Shown: positions 16,692-25,867, counted from the first letter of the stretch. The stretch is 64,000 nt of DNA from an uncultured Bartonella sp. (GCA_946481695.1 CAMLON010000002.1:58294-122293), one strand, 5' to 3'. Notes: generated by a model not told the origin, from the sequence alone. Numbers and translations are program-made.

Positions 16692-17744
16692 ATGTCAACA
16701 TCGAGGTGGAAAAAGCGCCCTGACGGTGCAAACTGGGGTGATTTTGGCCCTGACGATCAATTGGGTTGTCTTAATTATCTTACGCCGCAAAAAGTAAAAG
16801 AAGGTATAGAAGAAGTTAAAGAGGGTTTAAGTTTTTCTCTAAGTCTTCCCCTCGATTATCCGGGAGGGGAAAAACTTAATCCTAATCGTCATCCGCCTAT
16901 TTTGCGGCCGTTATTACGTCAGAACCGCGTCAATTATAATTGCGAAATGGATAAACTTGTTCCAGGAAAGTCTGACGTTCTAAGTGACGATATGGTTATA
17001 CTTTCTCTGCAATATTCGACACAATGGGACGGGTTGGCGCATGCCGGTTCGTTATTTGATACGCAAGGTGACGGTATCAGGCGACCCGTTTACTATAACG
17101 GATTTGCTGCCGGTAAAGATATTGTCGGGCCCGAACAAATAAGGGATACCGGTATTCCGACCAATTTTGACAATGCAAGTACCTCATCGGCACATGCATT
17201 GGGCATTGAAAAAATGTCACGTAAGGCTGTTCAGGGACGCGCTGTTATGCTGGATTTACGTGCACATTTCGGAGATGCCCGTAAACTCGTTACCTATTCC
17301 GATATTATGGAAATATTGGACAAAGACAAAATCGAAGTGACAAAGGGCGACATTTTGTGCCTTCATAGTGGCTTTGCCGATCTTGTATTAAAAATGAATC
17401 GTAACCCCGACAAAGAAAAGCTTGAAAACAGTTCAGCTGTTCTTGATGGAAGCGATGAAAAACTTCTCGAATGGTTGACCGACACAAAAATCGCAGCACT
17501 TGCTGCGGATAACTATGCTGTAGAGGCGTTTCCGGCACGCAAAGGGGAACATAGCTGTGCACTGCTGCCGTTACATGAGCACTGTTTGTTCAAAATTGGT
17601 CTCCACCTTGGAGAATTATGGAATTTAACACCGCTTGCCGACTGGTTGCGCTATCATAAAAGATATCGCTTTCTTTTGACAGCGCCACCTCTTGATCTCC
17701 CCGGTGCAATCGCATCCCCCCTCACGCCTGTTGCCACTGTCTGA
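16692..17744 (+). CDS. Cyclase-family protein (kynurenine formamidase-like) with altered metal motif
   Basis: A 350-residue protein of the cyclase family (PF04199). Recognised members hydrolyse amides or lactones using a metal held by the motif HxGTHxDxPxH. Here the corresponding stretch reads QYSTQWDGLAH: the final D-x-x-x-H is kept, but the first two histidines are glutamines, so the metal site must differ. The N-terminal GANWGDFGPDDQLGCLNYLT is typical of a larger subgroup in proteobacteria. ATG 16692 has GGAAGAG upstream. It follows pcaF by 85 bp and precedes an SDR gene, and may act on a ring-derived acid feeding 3-oxoadipate. The reaction is unknown. Confidence 0.7.
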   Translation: MSTSRWKKRPDGANWGDFGPDDQLGCLNYLTPQKVKEGIEEVKEGLSFSLSLPLDYPGGEKLNPNRHPPILRPLLRQNRVNYNCEMDKLVPGKSDVLSDDMVILSLQYSTQWDGLAHAGSLFDTQGDGIRRPVYYNGFAAGKDIVGPEQIRDTGIPTNFDNASTSSAHALGIEKMSRKAVQGRAVMLDLRAHFGDARKLVTYSDIMEILDKDKIEVTKGDILCLHSGFADLVLKMNRNPDKEKLENSSAVLDGSDEKLLEWLTDTKIAALAADNYAVEAFPARKGEHSCALLPLHEHCLFKIGLHLGELWNLTPLADWLRYHKRYRFLLTAPPLDLPGAIASPLTPVATV

Positions 17745-17839
17745 GGAGAGTTTTCAGTAAACAGTACTCGAACTCGTTTCGCCAAAGCGATGTCTTCTTC
17801 GAGTTATCCGGCGTGTTAACGAAAGACTTAGAAAAACAA

Positions 17840-18544
17840 ATGACAACAAAACAACGTGTTCTCATAACTGGCGGCGCTAACGGAATTGGTGCTGCCATTG
17901 CCCGAAGGTCAATTGAGGACGGCTATCAACCGGTTATTATTGACAGAACCGGCGACGGCATCATTGCCGATCTTTCCAACCCTGATGAGACCGAACAAGC
18001 TTTAAAGACTGCACTGGCACAAGGCCCCATCACACGTCTTGTCAACAATGTTGGTGTCGTCCGTCCGGCGAGTGCGGAAACCCAAACCTTAGACGATTTG
18101 AATCTCGTCTTGTCGCTTAATTTGCGTTGTGCCATGCAATGTATGCAAGCTTTAGTTCCTTCCATGAAGGAAGCGGGCTTTGGCCGAATTGTCAACATTT
18201 CATCTCGCGCTGCGTTGGGAAAAGAGTTGCGCACTGCCTATGCCGCGACAAAAGCGGGGCTTATCGGAATGACAAGAGTTTGGGCCTTGGAACTGGGTAA
18301 ATTCGGTATTACGTCCAATGCGATCGGCCCCGGCCCCATCAAAACGGAATTGTTCCAGAAGGCAAATCCAGACGATTCACCGCGCACAAAAGCTATCATC
18401 AACTCCATTCCCGTTAAACGTATTGGTTTACCTGAAGATGTCGCACAAGCTGTTTCTTTCATGCTGGCCGAGCAGAGCGGTTTTGTCACCGGACAAACGC
18501 TTTATGTCTGTGGTGGCATGACTGTTGGTGTGGCACGCTTATGA
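17840..18544 (+). CDS. Short-chain dehydrogenase/reductase (SDR, FabG-like)
   Basis: A 234-residue classical SDR: TGGANGIG at residues 10-17 for NAD(P), NNVG at 69-72, catalytic Ser121/122 and the YAATK pair Tyr134/Lys138. Its C-terminus VTGQTLYVCGG is typical of FabG-like enzymes. ATG 17840 matches the family N-terminus; a GTG at 17813 would add nine residues and neither has a strong site. It is the last gene of the pca-linked group (pcaIJF, cyclase, SDR) and is followed by a hairpin, so it is probably a pathway oxidoreductase rather than a fatty-acid synthesis enzyme. The substrate is not deducible. Confidence 0.85.
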   Translation: MTTKQRVLITGGANGIGAAIARRSIEDGYQPVIIDRTGDGIIADLSNPDETEQALKTALAQGPITRLVNNVGVVRPASAETQTLDDLNLVLSLNLRCAMQCMQALVPSMKEAGFGRIVNISSRAALGKELRTAYAATKAGLIGMTRVWALELGKFGITSNAIGPGPIKTELFQKANPDDSPRTKAIINSIPVKRIGLPEDVAQAVSFMLAEQSGFVTGQTLYVCGGMTVGVARL

Positions 18545-18584
18545 AAGGCACGTAGAAAACAATGAGAGTGTCAATTGCACTGTC

Positions 18585-18618
18585 GCAATAGATTTGTTTT
18601 CTAAATAAAATCTATTGC
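18585..18618 (+). terminator. Hairpin after the pca-linked SDR gene
   Basis: An 11-bp perfect stem GCAATAGATTT/AAATCTATTGC with a 12-nt loop, 40 bp after the SDR stop codon. No T-run follows, so termination is uncertain. Confidence 0.45.
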
Positions 18619-18946
18619 CATGGAGAGAACAACGATATTGACATCCTGTTTTCGGACTGATGGTTGCAAGCAGTTGAGAAAATCGGATTTTTCCAAGTTA
18701 AAACTGTATATCAATATATTGGTATGATTTTAAAAAAAATAAAATGTTTTTATTTATGTATAACTAATATATTATATTAATTTATATTTTTTATTATAAA
18801 ATATTAAAGTATTATTTATTTTTTATAATAAAGTTCATAGTATTTATAAATATATAATTTTAATATTATCTTCCTTTAAAATATTTCACAAAATTCAACG
18901 GTTCTATCATTAAAAGCGGAGGCTTCGTTAAACAACGATGTAAAAT
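18619..18946. other. Very AT-rich intergenic region before the AtoE-type carrier
   Basis: No gene is seen. From about 18720 to 18880 the sequence is almost only A and T, far from the composition of its neighbours. A GGAGG at 18918-18922 is followed by the minimal frame ATG-TAA (18938-18943) just before the carrier start. The stretch probably holds the promoter and may be curved or bound by nucleoid proteins. Confidence 0.5.
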
Positions 18947-20284
18947 ATGAACAAAATAACCAAATTTTTTACTGAATTGATGCGCCAATATCTTCCTGAT
19001 CCATTTGTATTTGCCATTCTTTTAACGTTGCTTACGATGCTGTTAGCCATATTGGTCGAGCGGCAAGCACCATCCGATATGATTTTAAGTTGGGGAAACG
19101 GCTTTTGGAAACTGCTAAGTTTCACAACTCAAATGGCTGTTATTTTAGCTATGGGATATGTGCTGGCAGGCGCTACAATTGTTGACCGTTTTCTTGATAA
19201 AATCGTCAATTGTGTGCATTCACCGCGCCAGGCAATTATTGTTGCAACTTTGGTAGGAGCCGTCGGAAGTTACCTGAATTGGGGATTTGGGCTGGTTATC
19301 GGCGGCATTGTCGCAAAAAAACTCGCACACAATGTTCGCGGTGTCCATTATCCGCTCATTATTGCATCAGCCTATAGCGGTTTTACACTTTACGGGCTCG
19401 GACTATCTGCAACTATACCTATTTTAATATCGACAGAAGGTCACGCATTACAAGGGCAGATGGGTATCATTTCATTGAAAGAAACGATATTTTCCATCCC
19501 CATGCTGGTTACAGCACTCATTGTCATAATAACCTTACCTATTCTTAATGCATCCCTTCATCCAAAAAATAAAGACGATATTGTGGAGTACAAAGATCCG
19601 GAAAACATCGTTACAGATAATAAATCCGAAATCGAGCTGGTAGCGGAACATGATACTTTTGCCGCAAAACTGAACAATAGCCATTTTATCAGCTATTTGA
19701 TCGGCTTGATTGGCATGTTTTACTTTGTCGGTTATTTTGTAAAAGGTGGGGCGCTGGATCTCAACATCATCAACTACTTTATTCTGTTTATCGGCATTAT
19801 TCTTCTCGGTACACCCGCAAATTACGTCACAAAGCTTAATGAGGGGATAAAAACCATCGGCGGTATCATCCTGCAGTTTCCTTTTTACGCGGGCATTATG
19901 GCAATTATGGATGCTTCCGGGCTAGTAAAATCCATTGCAGAACTTTTCGTGCATATTTCAACACCCGATACATTGCCATTCTGGGGGCTTATCAGTTCCT
20001 ATTTTGTTAATTTTTTTGCCCCCTCCGCCGGTGGTCATTGGGTTGTACAGGGACCGTTCATGATTGACGCTGCGCGATCAATGAATGCATCTGTTGCTCA
20101 AACTTCAATGGCAGTCATGTTGGGAAATGCGTGGAATGATCTGATACAGCCATTCTGGATTTTGCCGGCACTTGCTATTTCTAAATTAAAATTGCAAAAC
20201 ATTATGGGATATACAGTGGTCATGATGATTTGGGTTGGCATCATTTACATGGCTTCGGTGCTGATTTGGCCACATCTTCTCTAA
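18947..20284 (+). CDS. atoE: Short-chain fatty acid transporter, AtoE family
   Basis: A 445-residue, ~10-12-helix inner-membrane carrier of the short-chain fatty acid transporter family (PF02667). The start TELMRQYLPDPFVFAILLT, GSYLNWGFGLVIGGI and the C-terminal FFAPSAGGHWVVQGPFMI are characteristic. Such carriers import acetoacetate, butyrate or similar acids. ATG 18947 is forced by an in-frame TAA two codons upstream; the ribosome-binding site is distant. It is separated from the pca group by an AT-rich gap and followed by two terminators, so it is a single-gene unit, perhaps providing acids to the nearby CoA-transferase and thiolase. Confidence 0.85.
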   Translation: MNKITKFFTELMRQYLPDPFVFAILLTLLTMLLAILVERQAPSDMILSWGNGFWKLLSFTTQMAVILAMGYVLAGATIVDRFLDKIVNCVHSPRQAIIVATLVGAVGSYLNWGFGLVIGGIVAKKLAHNVRGVHYPLIIASAYSGFTLYGLGLSATIPILISTEGHALQGQMGIISLKETIFSIPMLVTALIVIITLPILNASLHPKNKDDIVEYKDPENIVTDNKSEIELVAEHDTFAAKLNNSHFISYLIGLIGMFYFVGYFVKGGALDLNIINYFILFIGIILLGTPANYVTKLNEGIKTIGGIILQFPFYAGIMAIMDASGLVKSIAELFVHISTPDTLPFWGLISSYFVNFFAPSAGGHWVVQGPFMIDAARSMNASVAQTSMAVMLGNAWNDLIQPFWILPALAISKLKLQNIMGYTVVMMIWVGIIYMASVLIWPHLL

Positions 20285-20302
20285 CCGCTGTTTCAATATG
20301 TC

Positions 20303-20328
20303 AAAGACAGCTTTATGCTGTCTTTATT
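20303..20328 (+). terminator. Terminator of the AtoE-type gene
   Basis: AAAGACAGC - TTTAT - GCTGTCTTT, then ATTT, 19 bp after the stop codon. Confidence 0.75.
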
Positions 20329-20344
20329 TCACTGTTTAAAAATG

Positions 20345-20376
20345 CCGGAATTCAACTCTCGAATTCCGGTATTTTT
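20345..20376. terminator. Second, bidirectional terminator
   Basis: A perfect 9-bp stem CCGGAATTC/GAATTCCGG with a 7-nt loop and TATTTTT on the right; on the minus strand a T5 run also follows the stem. It may back up the first hairpin and also end the leftward LysR transcript. Confidence 0.8.
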
Positions 20377-20541
20377 CACGTTTCTATAACTTACCCGATG
20401 TTTTATTTTTTTAATGGAAATAAAGAGGAATAAAAATATAACAATTTTTTGATACACGCATAAATCAATCGTAGTCTCGGGTTCTTTTATGCATGTTTGA
20501 AATACTGTTCAAAAACCTATGATGATAGACTGCTCCATTTT

Positions 20542-21405
20542 CTAATTTAAAGTTGTATCAAGTGATTGGCGTAAAACTTCTGCAACATCCGATTTTTCCG
20601 GCTTATATAAAAGCAGATATTCAATATCCGGCAAACTTGGGAGATTATATAAATGTGTATAATCTTTTAAACTGTCATCCATCGAATTTTTATTAAGACA
20701 TCCAATTCCCAAACCGGCTTTGATCGCCGATTGTAAACTCGCAACATTCGAGGCGGTATGCGTTAATCCATAGGAAACCGAACTATCCGAGAGAAGTTGA
20801 AGGGCTGCTTTTTGTATGACACAGCCTTTTTTCATACCAATCAGCGGCAATACCCCACCGGTCAGGAATCTTTTCTTTGCAGCACCTGCCCAATATAGCG
20901 GATCCCGTTTTATGATGACGCTATTCGGATAGGCCGGTAAGGGGGTTCCGATAAGATGGGTCAGGATTATTATATCAAAACCGTCAAGATTGTTGTCGTG
21001 GACAAGCGCATTTGACCCGCTTTTGAATGTTAGGCTCAATTGTATTTTCGGACGAGCTCCTGTCAACATTTCCAAAGCTCGAGCAACTTTTTCAGGCATG
21101 AGATAATCTGTAATAGAAATCGAGATATTTTCGGTTGCTGCGACATTATGCATATCAGCAAGCGCTAAGCGGTTAAGTTTCAAAATAGCAAGCGCATGTT
21201 TTTGCAACTTCTCTCCATCAATTGTCGGGCGTGTCCCTTTTTTGCCCCTTTCCAGCAGTTGACAACCACAAATAAGTTCAAGTTTCTGCATTTGTTCGGT
21301 CAAGGCCGACTGGGAACGGTAAAGACGTTCGGACGCTTTCAGAAAACTTCCTGTTTCCAAAATTGTTATAAAAGTGGTTAGCAGATCGGGATCCAGATTT
21401 TGCAT
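20542..21405 (-). CDS. LysR-family transcriptional regulator
   Basis: A 287-residue LysR protein with an N-terminal HTH (about residues 7-65, FLKASERLYRSQSALTEQMQ) and a C-terminal effector domain (about 90-285), which is shorter and less typical than the regulator at 5221. It is divergent from the MFS transporter at 21520 with a 114-bp gap that contains a 21-bp palindrome, so it most likely controls that transporter. Confidence 0.85.
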   Translation of the reverse strand: MQNLDPDLLTTFITILETGSFLKASERLYRSQSALTEQMQKLELICGCQLLERGKKGTRPTIDGEKLQKHALAILKLNRLALADMHNVAATENISISITDYLMPEKVARALEMLTGARPKIQLSLTFKSGSNALVHDNNLDGFDIIILTHLIGTPLPAYPNSVIIKRDPLYWAGAAKKRFLTGGVLPLIGMKKGCVIQKAALQLLSDSSVSYGLTHTASNVASLQSAIKAGLGIGCLNKNSMDDSLKDYTHLYNLPSLPDIEYLLLYKPEKSDVAEVLRQSLDTTLN

Positions 21406-21420
21406 CGGCTTGCCTTTCTT

Positions 21421-21441
21421 TAATTCGGGAAAACCGAATTA
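21421..21441. promoter_or_regulatory. Perfect interrupted palindrome, candidate LysR operator
   Basis: TAATTCGG - GAAAA - CCGAATTA: two perfect 8-bp arms 16 bp upstream of the LysR start and 79 bp before the divergent MFS gene. Position and symmetry fit a LysR regulatory site. Confidence 0.55.
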
Positions 21442-21519
21442 TTTTATAAAAAAATCCTGTTATATTTATAATTAATTCAATGCTACGCATTTCACAACTG
21501 AAAAAAGCGGAGCTGAATA

Positions 21520-22755
21520 ATGAGTGAAAAAGCTTTCATAAACGATAGGGCCCATTCGAGCGGTCATAAATGGAAAGTGCTGTTTACATGTGCATTGGCA
21601 AATACATGTTTTACATTTGTAATTGGCGGTGTTCCGGCCGCAGCTCTCCTCTTACGAGATGATTATCAAATCTCCACACCGGTATTGGGCATGCTTATGG
21701 GAATTGTCGGAATTGGCATAGCTTTTGGTGAAGTTCCCTGGGGAATGCTAACAGACCGGCTTGGAGACCGCCCCATTCTTATAACCGGTTTGACAACCAC
21801 TGCATTTGTCCTCATCCTGACGGCTATCATAATAAATGTCGTTCCGATTGTTTATGCTCCTGTAACATTATTCATCGGGCTACTCATTATCGGCCTTTCA
21901 GGAGGCAGCCTGAATGGCTCGAGTGGACGAGCTATTATGCAATGGTTCAACAAAGACGAACGTGGATTTGCGATGGGTGTCAGACAGACTGCTGTTCCGC
22001 TCGGCTATGCCTTGGGAGCAGTCTTTTTCCCTCTCATTTCATATAAATCAAGTTTTGTCTGGTCACTTTATATCTCGGCCTTATTTTGCATTATCTTTGC
22101 CTTTTTAACTTATCTTTGGGTTGTTGATATTGACCAGGAAAAGGCACCGAGACAAGCGCACTTTGTCGAGAAAGAAACTGCTACCCATGTTTTCAAACAG
22201 TTGGCCATATGGCGTATTGTCATAGCTATTGGCCTTTTGTGCGCACCGCAATTTGCGTTGATGACTTTTACAATGCTTTTCTTACATGACTTCGCCCATA
22301 TCAATATTGAATATATCAGCGCGATACTGTTCTTTATCCAGATAAGTGCCGGTTTCACACGTATTTCCGGCGGTTATTATACCGATAAGAAAAACAATCG
22401 CGTAGGCTTTCTAAAAACGGTAACGATATTAAGTGCTATCGCGTTTTTTGTTCTTACGTTACTTACCTTTTTCTATGGCGAGACTCCATCGATGCATCTG
22501 TCGTGGGCTTTGGTTGCCGCAGTTCTCGTTGCCGGCGTGTTCATATTATCTTGGCAGGGCGTTGGCATGACCGAATTGGCAACAATGGCAGGCCCGAAAA
22601 GCGTTGCAACCGCTATGGCAATGGCAAACACTGCAACCTTCTTTATATTGTTCGCAACCCCGACAATTATACCGTGGATACTAAACGCAACATCCTGGAC
22701 AGGTGTTTGGAGCGTTATGACACTTGTCTGTGTCGGAATGTTCTTTCTGTTCTGA
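21520..22755 (+). CDS. MFS transporter
   Basis: A 411-residue carrier with about 12 hydrophobic helices. The helix 2-3 loop PWGMLTDRLGDRPILITG is the MFS A-motif, and GGSLNGSSGRAIMQWF with GFAMGVRQTAVPLGYALG is typical of the CynX/OxlT-like anion or organic-acid group. It ends abruptly in the last hydrophobic segment (VGMFFLF), so a few C-terminal residues may have been lost. GGAG lies upstream of ATG 21520. The divergent LysR gene probably regulates it. The substrate is unknown. Confidence 0.82.
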   Translation: MSEKAFINDRAHSSGHKWKVLFTCALANTCFTFVIGGVPAAALLLRDDYQISTPVLGMLMGIVGIGIAFGEVPWGMLTDRLGDRPILITGLTTTAFVLILTAIIINVVPIVYAPVTLFIGLLIIGLSGGSLNGSSGRAIMQWFNKDERGFAMGVRQTAVPLGYALGAVFFPLISYKSSFVWSLYISALFCIIFAFLTYLWVVDIDQEKAPRQAHFVEKETATHVFKQLAIWRIVIAIGLLCAPQFALMTFTMLFLHDFAHINIEYISAILFFIQISAGFTRISGGYYTDKKNNRVGFLKTVTILSAIAFFVLTLLTFFYGETPSMHLSWALVAAVLVAGVFILSWQGVGMTELATMAGPKSVATAMAMANTATFFILFATPTIIPWILNATSWTGVWSVMTLVCVGMFFLF

Positions 22756-22935
22756 GTAAAGCTTCAAGTGAAAATTTTCTAACGAAAAATGCTCTATTCA
22801 TAAATCTTCATTGACCAATGCTGTGTAATATACAAGACGACTTTTTTAAAATTTTGATGTCAATAATTCTACTATGCTAAAAATGTTTTATATATTTGAA
22901 GTAGGTAATGATTTTCAAATAAAGGAGTTTCGAAA

Positions 22936-24300
22936 TTGGTCAATGAAGAACATATGGGCAGTGTAATATTTGATGGAAAGGAATTTCCTGCCGCACTTCA
23001 TCTAACCGACGAAAAAATTTCCGTTAACATATCGAGGCTGCTGATTATCAATGAAAAAGATCTATCCAAAAGTGATTGGCCAAAATCGGTGGCTCCGAGC
23101 GAAATTGAATTACTGAATTTCAAATCATCCATCGGCTCATCCACCAGCTTGTTTTCATTGTATAAACTTCATGAAGAAAATGCGAATTTCGATTTTTCAG
23201 GCCGATCCGACACAAGATTTCATATAAGTTTTGCATTCAAAGGAGCAAACTTCAAAAATTTCGACGAAATATGTTCGGATAATTGGAAAATTGATATTGA
23301 AGATATTGATAAAATTCACAATTGGCCAAAGTTTGAAGATGTTTTTGATGTTGATCCTTCCGGTAAGGCTAAAGGCATCACTTCAACCTATTATCCTTCA
23401 AAACCTGTCATAATCAATTGCCCAAGTTGCGACATGAAATTAGAACTTTGGCGATCTTTATCTTTCAAAAAGTTATCACGCAACGAACTATTGAGCACCT
23501 ATAGTTATCCCATTATTTTACATTTTACGAAGCCCGTCGATTTCAATTTTGATTTGAATAAAATTTACAGCGTCCGAAAGTTTTTTTCATTCCTTTTCGG
23601 ACGCATTCTTGATATCAACAGCATCTCCACGGAGATAGATAACGACGATATACACGCAACAGTCGACGTATACGGTTTCAGAAAAATACTGCGCTCTAAA
23701 AAGCCATCGAATTCCATTGTCCATTTGAATAATATTTCCGAATTATCACCGCTTCTTGATAAATGGCTTGAAATCGAAGAAAATATTAAATTAGCCGTTA
23801 ATCTCCATTATCAAGGACTGGAACTTAAGCAATTGAATCTCTCTTTGCAGTTCCAGTTTTTTATACAAGCTATTGAAGCACTGCACCGAAAAACTGTTTC
23901 TTCGGAGAAACAAAAAGACATCAATACCGACAAAATATACAGCACATTGCGACAAGCGGATGTCCCTAAGGATATTTGTGACCGTATCAAAGGCATGCTT
24001 GCTCACATAAATGAACCTGGACTTAGAACGCGGTTGAAATCTTATTGGGATATATTTTGCGAAGAACTTAACGATGCATTTCCTGCTATCAAGAAAAACG
24101 ATATTATAAACAAACTGGTTGAGACAAGAAATTATTATGCCCATCGCCCCGATAAGTCAGAAAATATCTTGACCGGTTACGAGCTTTTACGCGCCGTAAA
24201 CATTGTTAAGATGATCTCCCATCTCGCAATATTGAAAGAGATAAGTGTCGACACAAAAGGCATTGGTAACATTATGAAGAAAGAACGTTTTATCTATTGA
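22936..24300 (+). CDS. ApeA-like HEPN-domain protein, candidate anti-phage protein
   Basis: A 454-residue protein with a low-GC, lysine- and asparagine-rich composition unlike its neighbours. The C-terminal ~150 residues are helical and contain VETRNYYAH: Arg398-x4-His403 is the RNase motif of HEPN domains. The N-terminal ~270 residues, with VIFDGKEFPAALHLTD, resemble the ApeA N-terminal domain, and a single CxxC (NCPSCDMK) sits in the middle. In characterised ApeA systems a solitary HEPN RNase protects against phage, probably by cutting RNA. The start is TTG 22936, fixed by AAAGGAG 8 nt upstream; ATG 22954 is too far. It is a one-gene unit next to an IS6 remnant. Family assignment is by motif and layout only. 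Confidence 0.62.
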   Translation: MVNEEHMGSVIFDGKEFPAALHLTDEKISVNISRLLIINEKDLSKSDWPKSVAPSEIELLNFKSSIGSSTSLFSLYKLHEENANFDFSGRSDTRFHISFAFKGANFKNFDEICSDNWKIDIEDIDKIHNWPKFEDVFDVDPSGKAKGITSTYYPSKPVIINCPSCDMKLELWRSLSFKKLSRNELLSTYSYPIILHFTKPVDFNFDLNKIYSVRKFFSFLFGRILDINSISTEIDNDDIHATVDVYGFRKILRSKKPSNSIVHLNNISELSPLLDKWLEIEENIKLAVNLHYQGLELKQLNLSLQFQFFIQAIEALHRKTVSSEKQKDINTDKIYSTLRQADVPKDICDRIKGMLAHINEPGLRTRLKSYWDIFCEELNDAFPAIKKNDIINKLVETRNYYAHRPDKSENILTGYELLRAVNIVKMISHLAILKEISVDTKGIGNIMKKERFIY

Positions 24301-24309
24301 TATTATCCC

Positions 24310-24640
24310 CTACATCCCCCAACGAGATAAATTTTCTAACGCAGTTTTCTTTTTAACGACGCTTGGAAATATAACATTCAGGAACTCCGCCTTTATGATC
24401 AACTGCTCTCCATAGATAATGTCGCCCCCATTAATCTCGACGAAGATTTCATCCAAACGCCACTGCCAATTTGTGTGTTGTTTTTACGTTTCTTTCGTAT
24501 TGAACAATCTATTAATCTGGCAAAAGAGAAAACTGATGACGCACAGTTTCAATGAAAATATCTATACCTCAATCGTGTAATATATCTTCAACTTGGCGAA
24601 AGCGGAGTTGATATAGAACGTAATAAAATACGGGAAAACT
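24310..24640 (-). pseudogene. IS6-family transposase remnant, copy 1
   Basis: The minus strand encodes fragments of an IS6-type DDE transposase: FAKLKIYY/FRQVEDIL-type helix region, then NWQWRLDEIFVEINGG around the first catalytic aspartate (24470-24440). Frameshifts and stops break it, and the end is lost next to the HEPN gene. It is clearly related along its length to the copy at 41160-41690, which is in the opposite orientation. Confidence 0.75.
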
Positions 24641-24748
24641 TATTCTTTTCGGGTAAAATTTTGAAATATTTTAATAGATTTATCGCAATCATTGTGTGAA
24701 ACTATTTTGCCATGTGTAAAATGCAAAGTTGATCCGGCAATGTCACAT

Positions 24749-25867
24749 TTATAATTTTTTCTTTTCATGGGCATAGCGTATCAAAGCGAGGAGCCGATAA
24801 ATCCCGTGAACAAATTTGCTATAGGGCAATGTTATAAAAAATCCGAAAACAAAGCCTAAGTGAAGTGCAAGTAAAACCCCCATGAATGGCGTTGCTCTGA
24901 ATACAAGAAGTAACATACCGGTAACTCCGGTTAAAAGTAGCATGAGGATAAAAGCGGCATCCATGCCTAAACGGCTTCCATCCTTTAAAACCGCAAGCCG
25001 CTTTTTCTTGGCAATCAATAAACCTATTGTTCCAATGATAATGCCAATACCACCTAATGTTCCAAGAACAACAGGAATATCCCACCAAGGATAGGGTGCT
25101 ATTCTATTAAAGGCATAATGCCATATGGTTGCACAACAGGTGGCTGCAAAGCAGAGCAAAAAACCATAAAATGTCAGGTGATGGTAAATGCTGCGGTTAT
25201 CCGTTAGTTCTTCACTATCATTCACACAGCCCATACCACCGCCATCAAGATAATGTAATGTGGCCGCATCTTTGACTCCATTATGTAAGGCATGTACATC
25301 ATGAAGTGTTTTTATTGGTTCACCAATATCTTTCCAAAAGATGCGACAACCCATAAAAATGGCAAAGCAGGAATAAAAAAATGCTGCACTAAAAATAACA
25401 GCCATCGCATTGTGAGGCATTAATTTATAAAACGCATGTGGGCCGGTATGAACTGAAAAGACGGCAGACATGTCATTGAACAGTGCAAAGCCAATAAAAA
25501 ACGCCGCAATACTAACCGCGGCAATCAAGCTTATCCATAAGCCATTACGAATAAAAAGCGGACGTAGAATGCCTGGCCAACAATAAAGCTCGTAGGTATC
25601 ATTACGTAGTTTTGCCAATGTTTGTGGTACATTAACAGCAAATTCATGGGGTGGCGAAAATTGACAATCAGAATAGCAAGCACCACAATTATGGCAAAGA
25701 TTGGCAAGATAGTTTAAATCACCTTCAGTAAAGCGTCTGCGCATTTCCATGGCAGGGAAAACAGCACACAGTCCTTCACAATAACGGCAGCTGTTACAAA
25801 TTGTCATCAGCCTTTCGGCCTCTATGAAGTTTTTTTCCGATTCATCATTTTTATCGTTTGTTTGCAT
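24749..25867 (-). CDS. tcuB: Tricarballylate utilisation protein B (Fe-S and haem membrane protein)
   Basis: A 372-residue protein like TcuB/CitB. The N-terminal part has two ferredoxin-like cysteine clusters (CNSCRYCEGLC and CHNCGACYSDC), and the rest holds about six membrane helices with histidines that can bind haem. In Salmonella TcuB reoxidises the flavin of TcuA and passes electrons to the quinone pool. ATG 25867 has GGGAG upstream and overlaps the end of tcuA by 17 bp; the longer frame is unlikely. It is the last gene of the leftward transporter-tcuA-tcuB cluster. Its AT-rich codon choice differs from the flanking core genes. Confidence 0.85.
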   Translation of the reverse strand: MQTNDKNDESEKNFIEAERLMTICNSCRYCEGLCAVFPAMEMRRRFTEGDLNYLANLCHNCGACYSDCQFSPPHEFAVNVPQTLAKLRNDTYELYCWPGILRPLFIRNGLWISLIAAVSIAAFFIGFALFNDMSAVFSVHTGPHAFYKLMPHNAMAVIFSAAFFYSCFAIFMGCRIFWKDIGEPIKTLHDVHALHNGVKDAATLHYLDGGGMGCVNDSEELTDNRSIYHHLTFYGFLLCFAATCCATIWHYAFNRIAPYPWWDIPVVLGTLGGIGIIIGTIGLLIAKKKRLAVLKDGSRLGMDAAFILMLLLTGVTGMLLLVFRATPFMGVLLALHLGFVFGFFITLPYSKFVHGIYRLLALIRYAHEKKKL

